Positions 34,930 to 45,550 are shown, counted from the first letter of the stretch. The stretch: 64,000 nucleotides of DNA from Ixodes scapularis (GCF_016920785.2 NW_024609880.1:50368296-50432295); one strand, 5' to 3'. The notes: generated by a model not told the origin, from the letters alone. A program made the numbers and translations.

Positions 34930-35400
34930 ATGTAGGTTCTTGAGTTTATTTTGTCGCATAGTGTCGGTGGTGTAAAGGAGTCGCGAGGGACCCCCTCACC
35001 GGGTGGTCCTCATTCCACGGCCGCGCGGGGGTGTGGGGAAGAGGGGAAGCGGACGCACCCTGGCTGTCGTTGTTGTCTTTACTTTCGACGGGTGACCGCG
35101 GTCCTCTCGAGCAGGCACCCCGCGGCGAAGACGTTGTCTCTTCCGCCAAGGGGACGTTTTGTTTTGTGTGTGCGCGTGTTTTCTTGTGAGCTCCAGCGTC
35201 CCACAGGGTACGCTGGCGACGATCGAGTTTCGGGCCAGGAGCTCTGGTGCGGCGCCACTCTGTCTGGAACCCAAGGCTGTGCCGATGTTACGGAGCTGTC
35301 AGCCGTGGCCGTTGCAAACTTGATGAACGGCCGGGTCGGCCCCCAGCTGACCATTGGAGGGCTGACGCCCCGTGACTTTGAGAAAGGTTAAAACCATTGG
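34930..35400. other. GC-rich island of unknown nature
   Basis: Markedly GC-rich against AT-rich neighbours, with a 146-residue plus-strand frame (34951-35391) and opposing minus-strand frames. The translation shows no domain and the frames overlap in mirror fashion. It could be a promoter island, an untranslated exon or a transposon leader. Confidence 0.3.
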
Positions 35401-36804
35401 TTAAGACTTCCCCGAGGGCGAGGGAGTGAGTGCCTTCAAAAGCCTCGGACGGGGCGAGGGAGGTCGATTTTGGACTGATTTGGACATCTGTAAGACCTGT
35501 TCGATCCGAGTATGCCAACTTCCCCTACTTTGTACAAATGTACATAGTTTGTAAAATAAATTGGTTCGCCAAAGAACTCGCAAAGTCTCCATCGCCTCCT
35601 GAGAACTTCAACGACCATCGGCCTGCAAAACTTGGCAGGCCCAAAGTATCAACAACGAACGAGTCAACATTTACTGCGTGGTATTCGATACTCTTCTCAA
35701 TAGTGTGGGTTTCAATTTTCAATTTTCTCGGAGAGGTCCGCGAATGTCAAGAGTCAAATATTATAAATTTTTAGCTAAATTATCTTCTATTCAAACGTAG
35801 TACACTGCAATTCCAACAAAGTACCCGCATCACGACACAGACAGCATCGGCCATATCGACACGTTTACCCATGAGGGCTAGCGACTTTCACCAGACTTGC
35901 ACAAAACAATCCGCCCTAACCTAACGCGTATCGGGACTGGGCAGTTCATTAATTAACCATCAGATTATTCGAGTAATGTTTATCGCAATTTTCTCTCTCT
36001 TTTAATTGGCATATTGTACTAGATAAAGTCAGGAAAAGAAAGTAAAAAATGCCTGCTTCAATATTTCTGAAGTCTTTAGTTCTTTTGAGACACAGGTTTG
36101 CACGGTAAACCACTTCAACATGCTCGTGATTGTCATCGAGGGTGATTATACTGTTTAAATATTAACGTACACATTATTTCCCTTTAAAAGGCTTCCCGTG
36201 TTTATATATCTGTAGGCGTCGCAACGTGACATTTGAAATGGGAATGCAATATGCCATTTATGTCATTTATGACACAGTAAAAAATGTGTAGTTCTAACGT
36301 TTTTCTTGTAATATATATGACTTGAGAAAAAACAACTAACGGATTTATCAATCGATTAGTCTATTGAAGGGTGGCGATCAGTCGGATTAATTTTTTTTTA
36401 TCAACCCCCAGCTACAATCAGCATTTAATGTTTCATGAATGCTATGTATCGTGCGAAGTAACAAAAATACGTGGGACCAGTCTTTCAACAATCCACATCC
36501 ATAAGATTATGGAAGCACCCGACTTAATATTAATCGCTTTGCTGAACTTCCACGCATGTGAAACGATACACTATCTTAAGTAAGAAGAAACAGCAACAAA
36601 AACAACAAGTATTTAATAGGGAGGGTCCAACTCAGCCGGAAACGGGATTGCGTGGCCGAGAATCGAGATCCATGCGTTTGAACGTGCGCCGTAGCAGACA
36701 ACGCACGGCGGTATCCCCGCTTTTGTAAGTTTCTAATTTCGGCCACACGGTGGCGACACGGTTCGATCTCGATTCTCGAAGCAAACACGTCTTTCCACCG
36801 CTGT
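35401..36804. other. No gene seen
   Basis: AT-rich and unique-looking up to about 36600. 36620-36790 is more GC-rich and contains AGCCGGAAACGGG, also present at 38741-38753 near the end of the element at 37772-38775. Confidence 0.5.
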
Positions 36805-37457
36805 CCTGGGGCCCTAAACTCGTGAAACACAAAGTTGGAGCCGAAAGTTCGCGGAGCGCGCTGATTGGACGTCGGCGAAAAAAGCGCGAAGTCATGTTCT
36901 TCATAGGCCAATCGGTGCGCTCCGTCAACTTCAGCCCCAACTTTGTGTTTGACGAGTTTTGGGAGCCCTGGGGCCCTAAACTCGTCAGACACAAAGTTGT
37001 AGCTGAAAGTTCGCGGAGCGCGCCGATTGGACGTCGACGAGAAAAACGCGAAGTCATCGTCGTGATTGTCCAATCGGCGCGCTCCGTCAACTTCGGCTCC
37101 AACTTTGTGTTTGACGAGTTTAGGGCCCCTGGGACCCTAAACTCGTCAAACACAAAGTTGGAGCCGAAAGTTCGCAAAGCGCCCCGATTGGACGTCGCCG
37201 AAAAAAGTGCGAAGTCATCGTCGTGTTGGGCCAATCGCTGCGCTCCGTCAACTTCAGCCCCAACTTTGTGTTCGACGAGTTTAGAGACCCTGGGGCTCTA
37301 AACTCGTCAAACACAAAGTTGGGGACGAAGATCACGGAACGCGCCGATTGAACTATCACAACGATGACTTCGTGCTTTTCTCGCCGGCGTCCAATCTTCG
37401 TGCTCCGCGAACTTTCGGCTCAAACTTTGTGTTTGTTTGACGAGTTTAGGGACCCTG
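36805..37457. repeat. Tandem array of four 161-bp palindromes (family P)
   Basis: Units start at 36805, 36966, 37127 and 37288 (161, 161, 161 and 170 bp). Each begins CCTGGGGCCCTAAACTCGTC, runs through AAGTTGGAGCCGAAAGTTCG and a GATTGGACGTCG segment, and then reads back in inverted order to GACGAGTTTAGGG. Each unit can fold into one hairpin and holds inverted CCAAT boxes. Long open frames on both strands (165, 183 and 200 residues) are artefacts of repeat length. The single copy is at 9756-9966. Confidence 0.95.
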
Positions 37458-37868
37458 AACGACGAAACATGCCAAGACAGTGAGTAGTTAACGGGCGCGC
37501 GGCGACTGCTATTCCTCAGAAGAGAGCTATTGCGCATGCTCAGAACGCGTTCCGTATCCCAGCAGTCGAAGATGGTAGCACCCAAAAGGCGATTCCTGGA
37601 ATGTTCGATAGGCGGCGCCATCTTATGGGGAATTAGCGCCATTCTTAGGCGGGTGCGCCGCAATCATCGTACTCGATCTCAAGCTCGATCGTATATAATA
37701 TACTCGTTTCCACCTCAAGAACAGTAGTAAAAAAAAAATGAAAGCCGCTTAGAACTCCCTGTAACGCCGAATTAGAGCGCAGCTCTTGAGGAGGAGGAGG
37801 GAAGGGCACGGGGGGGGGGGTAAACTAACCAGGGGGGGTCACGTGACGACATCAGTGACGTCACTGAT

Positions 37869-38480
37869 GACGTCATCAGTGATGATGACGATGACGATGC
37901 GGATGCCGGTGACGTCGTCAGTGATGATGACGATGACGATGTGGATGCCGGTGACGTCATCAGTGATGATGACGATGACAATGTGGATGCCGGTGACGTC
38001 ATCAGTGATGATGACGATGACGATGTGGATGCCGGTGACATCAGTGATGATGACGATGACGATGGGGATGCCGGTGACGTCATCAGTGATGATGACGATG
38101 ACGATGTGGATGCCGGTGACGTCATCAGTGATGATGACGATGACGATGTGGATGCCGGTGACGTCATCAGTGATGATGACGATGACGATGTGGATGCCGG
38201 TGACGTCATCAGTGATGATGACGATGACGATGGGGATGCCGGTGACGTCATCAGTGATGATGACGATGACGATGTGGATGCCGGTGACGTCATCAGTAAT
38301 GATGACGATGACGATGCGGATGCCGGTGACGTCATCAGTGATGATGACGATGACGATGTGGATGCCGGTGACGTCATCAGTGATGATGACGATGACGATG
38401 TGGATGCTGGTGACGTCATCAGTGATGATGACGATGACGATGTGGATGCCGGTGACGTCATCAGTGACGATGACGTCATC
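37869..38480. repeat. 42-bp minisatellite, 14 units plus a partial
   Basis: The unit reads GACGTCATCAGTGATGATGA then CGATGACGATGTGGATGCCG then GT. Thirteen units are 42 bp and one (at about 38037) lacks three bases. Nearly all keep TGACGTCA intact at the junction. Since 42 is a multiple of three and the unit lacks stops, frames of 211 and 242 codons on plus and 241 on minus are open; the acidic one repeats DDDDDDVDAGDVIS. Confidence 0.97.
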
Positions 38481-38483
38481 GGG

Positions 38484-38640
38484 GGGTCACGCGACATCGG
38501 CGGGGGTCACGTGACCTCGGGGGGTCACGTGACCTCGAGGAGGGGGTCACGTGACCTTGAGGAGGGGGTCACGTGACCTCAGGGGAGTCACGTGACCTCG
38601 GGGGGGTCACGTGACCCCCTACGAGGTCACGTGACCCCGG
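38484..38640. repeat. GTCACGTGAC array
   Basis: Seven exact copies of GTCACGTGAC plus one GTCACGCGAC variant, about every 18-22 bp, separated by G-rich linkers; one more copy lies at about 37840. The 10-mer is the CLEAR/E-box palindrome bound by MiT/TFE-type bHLH factors in animals. Binding here is inference. Confidence 0.9.
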
Positions 38641-38650
38641 TGGGGGGGCT

Positions 38651-38692
38651 CGCGCGGTGCATTATGGGACATTTCCCATGATGCACCGCGCG
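38651..38692. repeat. Hairpin with ZNF143/Staf-like half sites
   Basis: A 19-bp stem (one mismatch) and CATT loop. Each arm read outward gives CCCATRATGCACCGCG, close to the Staf/ZNF143 consensus as I remember it (YWCCCRNMATSCMYYRCR), about 17 of 18 positions. Confidence 0.8.
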
Positions 38693-38697
38693 GTTAC

Positions 38698-38699
38698 GC

Positions 38700-38736
<37 letters not shown>
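38698..38736. repeat. (CGACGG)n hexanucleotide tract
   Basis: About six units of CGACGG. Confidence 0.95.
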
Positions 38737-38775
38737 GCTCAAGCCGGAAACGGGCCCCTAAGAGCTGCGCTCTAA

Positions 38776-40253
38776 AATGAACGAAGACATATAAGACTGA
38801 TTACATGTAGGAATGCGAGGACATTCCTACACGAAGCGCATTCCTACAAGCAGTGCGCCACGTCTTCCTTTTTCACACGGCGCCCTGGCGATGACATCAC
38901 GCTCCCCCACTGCGCAGGCGCGGCAAACCCTGCCGGCTTCGCGGCTTCCGTGACGACGCATCTGTGTTGCTGTGTTTTACTTTGTGTTTTATTTCTGAGG
39001 CGCGTCCGCTGTAACCTTGAGCACCCTCCGGCCTGCGTGACGAAGCATCTGCGTTGCTGTGCTTTTGGCTAATGGAAATTTAGGTGCTGTTTCGCTCAGC
39101 CAGTGGGAACTTTAGGTGCCCTTTTTCGCTGCTACAGACAGCGCCGGCTTCGCTTCATGGGACAGTTAACGCTTTCGCATTGAAAAAGCCCGGTTCCTCG
39201 CAGTGCCTTACTAATTTCCCCTTTTATGTGGAAATTTAATTGATATACGTAAGTGCATTTTAAATGGCATACTTATCAAGACGTAGACGTTTCAAAGGCC
39301 AAAAGCACGAAATCTAGTGGGAATTAACTACTTCACGCAACGTATGCACAATGCGCGAAAAAAATTAATTGTTTTTTTTTTCTTGAGGTGACGTCGAGTA
39401 TATTGACCTGCCTAATTTTGACGCAGCGCTCGTGTCCAATCCTTCGGTGGCATGGCCTGCCCAAAATCACCCTCCACCCACCGCGCTGAGAAGCGGCCGA
39501 CCGAGGCGCCCCCTGTTCGCTGCCCTGGGTCTATGGCGTAGCTGCATGTTCATAAAAAAAAAGTGTTCTGATACGAGTCAAAAATGCTCTAGAAGACGCT
39601 CATTACCGCCAGACACTGTTCCTCCGCGAGGTGCAATTAGTCCGCTAGTATATTCACGTCGGGCTGACGACACACGTAGCTGGTCATGGCTATTCCATGG
39701 CTTTGTCCGCGGAGTGATTCGATGCTGTAGTCGGTGTTTGACGCATTCTTAACGTGTATCCGACTGTACAGCATACAAGGGCAAGGAGCCAAGCACGTGG
39801 TTTCCGCCGCGAACATTTGGAAAATAAGAGCCGATTATTTTTTTGTGTGTGTCTGATAACAAAAAGCTTAATTGACCTTAATGCGACGCGCCCGGCTTGG
39901 CCCGGCGCCTATTCGGTGCCAGGCGCGTCCCGGTCGAAGGCCACGCACAGATTGAACAAGAGCGTGCATCAACCGATCGGCTCGCGCGCCTTCGGTAACC
40001 ATCAATCCGTCATCAAATATTCGGGTTCGCGTTAGTGACCAATCAATGCGCTGACGGAAATAGCCGAACTTCTTTCGCAACGTGTGCGCGAAGTCGCATC
40101 GGGCCACCTTTTTGTTGCTACGCCCCAAGAAACCTGGTGCGTAGCTATACTTTCCCCCAGGCGTGCAAACTTAACAATCGCTGGTGAATGAAGAGGCTGA
40201 AACTATGCGTAGATTCGGGCAAAAATAGGTAAAAAAAAAAGTCTTTGTTGTGG
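38776..40253. other. No gene recognised
   Basis: Open frames of 106 and 93 residues (39432-39752, 39754-40035) have no motif. T and A runs are present. A 38995-39170 segment contains a loose duplication (GACGCATCTGTGTTGCTGTG and GACGAAGCATCTGCGTTGCT). Confidence 0.5.
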
Positions 40254-40951
40254 CCCTCAGACGTAATATTTTGACAATACTCATACTTTTCCTCACTAAA
40301 GCGATATCAGTCAAATGTTTCCTAAGGGTTTCCGTCGCGCCCAATAACAAAACGCAACAGTCTTTTTTTTTTTTTCTTTTTTTTTTTTAGCTTTAAAGAT
40401 TTTTTTTTTTTTTTTTGTCATTGGCCGAGTTTCTTTGTAGACTGCAGCTATTGGTCCGCTCAAATATAGTTTGCGGTACAGTAGGCACACTGGATTCTTT
40501 GTTTGTCTTTAATGTCGGCTGCTGATTGGACGACACCTACCTCACTCGACAAACTCTTCGTTTCTTTTTTTGAGTTACGCATTTAATATAGAGTTGTAGA
40601 TAGTTGTTGCAAGCCGATAACGATATCCAATACCTTCATGCCCAATGGGCGCCTCATTCGCGATGTTGTCTGCGCAGTGTCAGGTCTCCTTTCGCAGTGC
40701 GAAAACGAGCTGCTACAATTATCTAGTTACCTCGTTTTAGCACGTTTTTATTCGGCATATTTACAGCTAAACACCGTGCGCTTTGGATAGTGATGAAGCA
40801 AACGTCTAGTTTAAACGTCTAGTCGAAAAGAAATATGGTCACACATTCATTAAATCAGGGAAACTCCACTGAAGCGTTCAACGAAAACATTTGACTGATA
40901 TCGCTTTAGTGATTAAAAGTATGAGTATTGTCAAAATATTACGTCAAAGGG
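40254..40951. mobile_element. TIR element with about 67-bp arms
   Basis: 40261-40320 (ACGTAATATTTTGACAATAC onward) is the near-perfect inverse of 40885-40944. The interior is T-rich and non-coding. No convincing target duplication. It directly precedes the solo LTR. Confidence 0.85.
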
Positions 40952-41022
40952 ACGCCACGATCCTAACTAAAACTAATATATTGCCGCCCGCAGAGCCGAG
41001 AAGGCAACGCTTGGTCACGGTC

Positions 41023-41035
41023 TTCTAGAAGATTC
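41023..41035 (+). promoter_or_regulatory. Heat-shock element 1
   Basis: TTCTAGAAGATTC: three perfect alternating TTC/GAA units, the HSF trimer consensus, in the U3 region of the solo LTR. Confidence 0.7.
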
Positions 41036-41124
41036 CCGCTCATTCTCGCAGCAGACGTAACTTTCCTTCTGCTTTGTTATTCTCGAAAGTGCCAGTTCAT
41101 CCTCGCCCCGAGCGCGCGACGCTC

Positions 41125-41151
41125 GAACCTTCTTTGCCGAACTTTCAAGAT
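41125..41151 (+). promoter_or_regulatory. Heat-shock elements 2 and 3
   Basis: GAACCTTC (41125-41132) and GAACTTTCAAGAT (41139-41151) give two further HSF-type clusters 45-70 bp upstream of the predicted start. Confidence 0.65.
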
Positions 41152-41163
41152 AGTGACGCAGGG

Positions 41164-41204
41164 TAGATAAGCGGCTCCCGCGACCTTGTCGAGTCAGTCT
41201 CAGT
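41164..41204 (+). promoter_or_regulatory. LTR core promoter
   Basis: A TATA-like AGATAAG lies about 30 bp upstream of the first of two TCAGTC initiators (41194 and 41200). It would mark the U3/R boundary. Confidence 0.45.
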
Positions 41205-41362
41205 CTCGCCCGCGCTCTCTGATTCGCCGCTGAATCGCCGCCTGCTTTTCTGCTGCTTCGACGCTCTTTCGTTACTTATTTTTGGTTGGCACAAGTTCGC
41301 CCATTAAACCTTTCTTTTCAGTTCACTGTTCGCCTTTTCGTCACCTTCATTCGTGACAATAT

Positions 41363-42182
41363 AAAAAAATGCTATCTCCAGCTACTTCGCGAGCCACCAG
41401 TGGTTTGCGCAATGCTGTCACTTTCGTACAGCCACTTCTCGTATGCTTTCCCCTGCTCTCTCAATGGACGATTATAGAGCTGCTTTCCGTGTTTTCAGCT
41501 CTTCTCTTAAGTTCTGGCAGTTATTGCAAACGTGTGGCATATATATATTTTATATGTATTTTTAAAGTTATCTTGTCGATCGTACACAGGAGTACGAATA
41601 TCCGTGTCTCAGCAGCTTACATAATGAGGAGGGTATACCAACATGCTGGGTCCTGACTTTATCGACGCGCTGCTCGCTGACGCGTGCTACGGGAGACCGG
41701 GAGCCATTGTGCAATGTCGAGCACGACTTGTGCTGTGGGTTGCGAAAACAATGCGCGGCGCAACCGGGTTACGCGCTTTCGTCAGCTTCCGAAACACCGG
41801 AAGCATAAGATGCGGGTCGATGCCGTTCGCTAAAGGGAACGTTTTCGAAACTTCGCGGACTCCAAGCACCAAATCAAGCCCTGTTCGGACCACTTTACTT
41901 TGGCTACAGACCTTTCCAAAAAGGGGCTTCTTTCTGGCAGGTGCTATTTTCAGCGTTCGTGCGTGTAGTGAGCAATTCACTCACTTTGCAAAGCGGCGGA
42001 CATGCCTGGCGTGTTTGGCTGTGGAGATCGCACTCTGCGCGCTGTGGATCTGTAAATCTTTGAATGGTGTATAGTCTCCGACACGAAGAGAACGTGAGGT
42101 CGTCTCTTTCAGACGCACGTCCTCTAACACGTGATTTTTCATTTCCGTCGTACTTCGGCTGCGTGTTCACGTTCGAGGTTCA
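41363..42182. other. No gene recognised
   Basis: A 143-residue plus frame (41643-42074) and a 97-residue minus frame mirror each other. No domain could be named, and a THAP zinc finger was considered and not supported. Confidence 0.45.
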
Positions 42183-42191
42183 CAATATACC

Positions 42192-42626
42192 GGGCGTCCG
42201 CGAGAAAACAGAACCCTGTTTTTCGTATACCGCGAAAATACACTAGGCATCGCGGAGGGCTCGATCTCCGTCAGAACGTAGCCCCAGCCGTTCAAGTAAG
42301 ATGCCAAAGTTTGAGCACCAACTGTTATCTTAATCGAAAGTTATAAGTGATTTTCTGAAATTTCCAGTGGGATAATGGGGCTTATTTCTGCCCGTTTTCA
42401 GTTTCTGGCGCCATACATCTCAGTGTATTCGAGAACTCCGTCGGCGCCATTTTTCTATTAAAATTTTCAGAAACTCGTAACTTTTTAATGAGACAAACGT
42501 TAGTGCTGAATCTTTGTCATTTTGCTCGAGCGGCTGGGGCTACGTTCTGACCGAGTTCAAGCTCTCCGCCATGTCTAGTTTATTTTTGCAGACCGAAAAG
42601 CAGGTTTCGGTTTTCTCGCGGACGAC
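42192..42626. mobile_element. Mutator-type (MULE) fold-back MITE with 9-bp TSD
   Basis: Arms of about 150 bp: 42195-42350 (CGTCCGCGAGAAAAC, GGTTCTG or GGTTTCGG words, GTAGCCCCAGCCG) are inverted at about 42480-42624. CAATATACC stands directly outside both ends (42183-42191 and 42627-42635). Long TIRs with a 9-bp duplication are the signature of Mutator-like elements. No coding sequence inside. Confidence 0.8.
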
Positions 42627-42635
42627 CAATATACC

Positions 42636-44319
42636 AAAGCGTTATAGAAGGTATATGAAACTCGAGCTGGAGGCCGGCAAACTAAAGAACCTCTCTATCG
42701 TTTTAATTTTGTCAGTGACTAAATCTGCGAAAGGGATTTACGGTTACTGGCATGGTTCCTTCGCTAAGACCACGTGGTTGAAATCTTCAATCACGCGTTC
42801 AAGAATGATGCCGTCGCTGTTCGTGTACAATCCGCCCGCTGTTTGAGGGGGGGGGGGGGGGGGGGAGGGGGAGGGGGAGGGGGAAGGAAGGGAAGGGAAG
42901 GGGGGTGTAGACATTGCATGCCTCGCTACGTGCAGCGTGCGTCCGTCATGCGCCCGTCATATGAATATCTACGAAGCAGAGCGGTAAATTGTAGGGACGA
43001 CTTGCCTGTCTCCGTGAAAACGCTCGGGCGACTGCGCAAGCCGAATGTACCGCTGCACGACCGTGACGTCACGTGATCGCCCCCGTTACCATGACAGCCA
43101 GCTACCAGAGTTGCCCGTCGCTCTCGAGTTGCCAGTTTCGCTTTCGCCGTAGGCGGTAGACGTGAAAACAAAGCTTTGAGACCAGATACCCTCAAAACTT
43201 ATAGGGGTAAGCACGGGACGCCATAGTTCGTCGTCCGCAGCGCAATCTCAGAACTAGCCCCCATTCATCTTCCGGAAATAACAAATATGATGATGGGGAT
43301 AAATGCCGGTTTATATACATTCAACGTGCACTTAACCCAATGAGGATCGTTATTCTTGGCAGACAATAAGCGGGAACTAATCTTGAGTGTGCATAGGCCA
43401 ACGACCAACAATACGGTGTCCCGTGACACCGTACGTGACACCGTACTATGAATGAGTACAAATATATATATATTGAACCTTGTTATGCTGCAATGCTGAT
43501 TTTGTTTACAATTGACATAGCCAAATAATTTAAGAACGTCAGTGTACAAGAGACGTAACAAATGGTTCTGCGTTCGACAACGGCGCATGCTGGAGGCCTG
43601 CTGACCGAAAGAGACGCCCTGCCGTTCTCAGCCCGTCGGGGACTGCAGCACAAAGTCCTAACCGTACAACCCGCGGCCTCACAAAGCGGAAGAGCAGAGG
43701 CGCCCGGATAATCGGACGATATCGTCACTCGTTACACATTCCACCTCACTCGCCTGCAACAGGATATTGCGTTCTCTCCTCTTCCCGCGGCGTTAAACAT
43801 TCTCTCTGACACGCTCTGCGGACTCACGTCCGCGCCTACACCCACGCGGAATGCACCCCCGGTTTTCTTTGCGCCAATCGAGCAGTTTATACATCACCCC
43901 GGCTATTGCAAACGCGTGGCTCTGTTCCAACCGTGGCTATATGGGCGTCGCGCCTTTCATCTTTGTGTGTGCTCTTGGCACTCACCGTTAGTACATGTGG
44001 ACGTCAAACTTTGTCGCGTCGTTGAGGAAATCCCTCTTTCGATGCACTACCGTCTAGTGAGCTTTAAGAAGCAGGCCATAATTTTAGCTTTGTTTTCTTT
44101 CTACTTGTCAAATAATTCGCCTGCACGTTCTAGTTAGAAAAAGAACCTAAATATACGATTCCTTTCTCTTGCAATGACACCTAAAAAAAATTAATCTTTC
44201 TTTTTAATGGTTTATTCTGATCGATAAATAGTTCGATAATATTTTCGTTTATGAAATAGTCGGCGTGCTTCGCAACTCTGGTATATATGCTTCACATTTT
44301 GTTATAACATCTTCTATTT
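42636..44319. other. No gene; G-rich tract and small hairpin
   Basis: G-rich run at 42847-42906. CGGTGTCCCGTGACACCG and GTGACACCGTAC near 43407-43446 form a hairpin. Remaining sequence unassigned. Confidence 0.5.
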
Positions 44320-44325
44320 CCCCCG

Positions 44326-44440
44326 TTTCGACCTGGATGGGCATCGTATCGCGGCGTGAGGTCGTGTATAGCACTACTGCGTGATGCACGTTAAAAACTC
44401 CAGGCTAGCTGTCGTACCGCGCAATGGCTTGATTCTCTTT
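44326..44440 (+). repeat. SINE-like dispersed repeat, copy 3
   Basis: TTTCGACCTGGATGGGCATC, GTCGTGTATAGCACTACTGC and TGCACGTTAAAAACTCCAGG, as at 9546 and 26670. Confidence 0.7.
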
Positions 44441-45234
44441 CCACGCCGTCGATGATCCTTACAAAAAACTGTGGTGCTTTTCTGTTGAAAGGCTGTTGAA
44501 AAAAGTCACCAGAGGTCACCAAAAGTCACCAAAAGTCCGAGTATGCGATCTCCTCCTCGGGAGTCTGTCAAAGGGAAAACAGTGTTTCGAAGTTCGTGGA
44601 TGATATCTCTTACTAAAAAGCACTGGTTCAACTAATACGAATTAGGCGCAGTCGTTAAAACAACATCCACAAAAATGGCTCCTAGAAGAAATGTTATGGC
44701 TTCTCTGCATAGCACCACTCAGGGCGGAGCGAGTCAAGGCACTTGCTCCACATTAAAATGGTTCTTTTGCTTTTCTTTACTGGTTGACTAGTTTGATAGT
44801 GTCAATAAGTCGCTATAGTGACTTACAAAGAAAGAACGGCGGGGCGTGTCTTTCGGAAGCCTGGCCTCCAACCAACACCGATAAGCGGAAGGCCTCCGCC
44901 CCGTCGTCAAAGTAAGATCGATCGAGGCCGGAAATTGGGCACGAGTGCTGCGTCAGTGTTCGGCCGGGGCTCGTGTCCAATCAGCGCGTCGAAGGTCGGA
45001 CTCGGGCCCAACAGCCAAATTAGCGCATTCTGACTCTGATGACGTTTCATAAGGGGAGAGGAGGCGATTCGGAGGCTTTGATTATTCTAGGTGTGCTTTT
45101 ACTATACGGTGTGGAAAACGCCGAAGCGTTGTCATGGGTAGAAGGCTAGCGCTGGAGCCGCGACAACTGAAGCTCCTCCCCAACTTTCTAACGATGTGAG
45201 AGACTAGCGAAAAATACATCGTCAAGATGTACTA
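44441..45234. other. No gene; short AAAGTCACC repeat
   Basis: GTCACCAGAGGTCACCAAAA units at 44503-44537; otherwise unassigned. Confidence 0.55.
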
Positions 45235-45550
45235 TGTTCAATAAAAAGTTAACAGAAAGTTCTGTTCACTCTGGCTACAGAGAGTCAATTGATCATTATC
45301 AACACAAAGTAAACAGAGCGTCTGCAGTCTTTCTGGTGACACTGTCAACAAGAAGTCAGCAGAAAAAAAGTCAACGTAAAGTGAATAGAAAGTCAACAGA
45401 TTTTCTGTTGACTCGGCTGAAGAAAAAAGCACTAGAAAAGCTTCAACACAAATCCAACAAACTTTCTGTTGACTATGTCAACAGAAATTCATAGTCGAAA
45501 GAAAGTAATGCGAGTCAACAAAAAGTCAACACGTTTTCAATAAAATGTCA
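45235..45550. repeat. Degenerate GTCAACA-type repeat
   Basis: Words such as AAGTCAACAGA, TTTCTGTTGACT and AAAAGTCAAC recur every 12-20 bp in both orientations. It is a worn minisatellite. The 86-residue plus frame and 64-residue minus frame are repeat artefacts. Confidence 0.75.

Larger units (their letters stand above)
37772..38775. mobile_element. TIR-bounded 1-kb element packed with CRE and E-box palindromes
   Basis: The ends TTAGAGCGCAGCTCTT (37772-37787) and its exact inverse (38760-38775) define the element; TA at each end is compatible with a TA target. Inside, in order: a purine- and G-rich segment, a GTCACGTGAC, the 42-bp CRE minisatellite, seven more GTCACGTGAC palindromes, a 19-bp hairpin and a CGACGG hexanucleotide tract. 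No transposase. The right third recurs in inverse orientation at 47331-47500. Confidence 0.8.
40982..41358 (+). mobile_element. Solo LTR (377 bp)
   Basis: Begins TGCCGCCCGC and ends TTCGTGACA (TG...CA), with ATAT on both sides (40978-40981 and 41359-41362) as a 4-bp target duplication. Internal order fits an LTR: enhancer-like heat-shock elements, a TAGATAAG box at about 41164, TCAGT initiators at 41194 and 41200, and an ATTAAA polyadenylation signal at 41303-41308 some 50 bp before the end. No retroviral-type coding region adjoins, so it is a recombined remnant. Gypsy- or BEL-type class not resolved. The AT-rich TSD alone would be weak; the internal order carries the call. Confidence 0.65.

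Noticed and set aside
36576..37301. Long frames of 165, 183 and 200 residues on both strands as genes
   Set aside because: They run across the four-palindrome array; the same peptide blocks recur because the DNA repeats and is inverted.
37786..38576. Three overlapping frames of 211-242 codons as real acidic, M/T-rich or S-rich proteins
   Set aside because: They are all produced by a 42-bp minisatellite lacking stops; no flanking exon, start context or domain supports translation.
41687..42074. A THAP-type zinc finger or other host exon in the mirrored frames
   Set aside because: No C2CH spacing, no AVPTIF-like block and no splice-supported continuation could be found.
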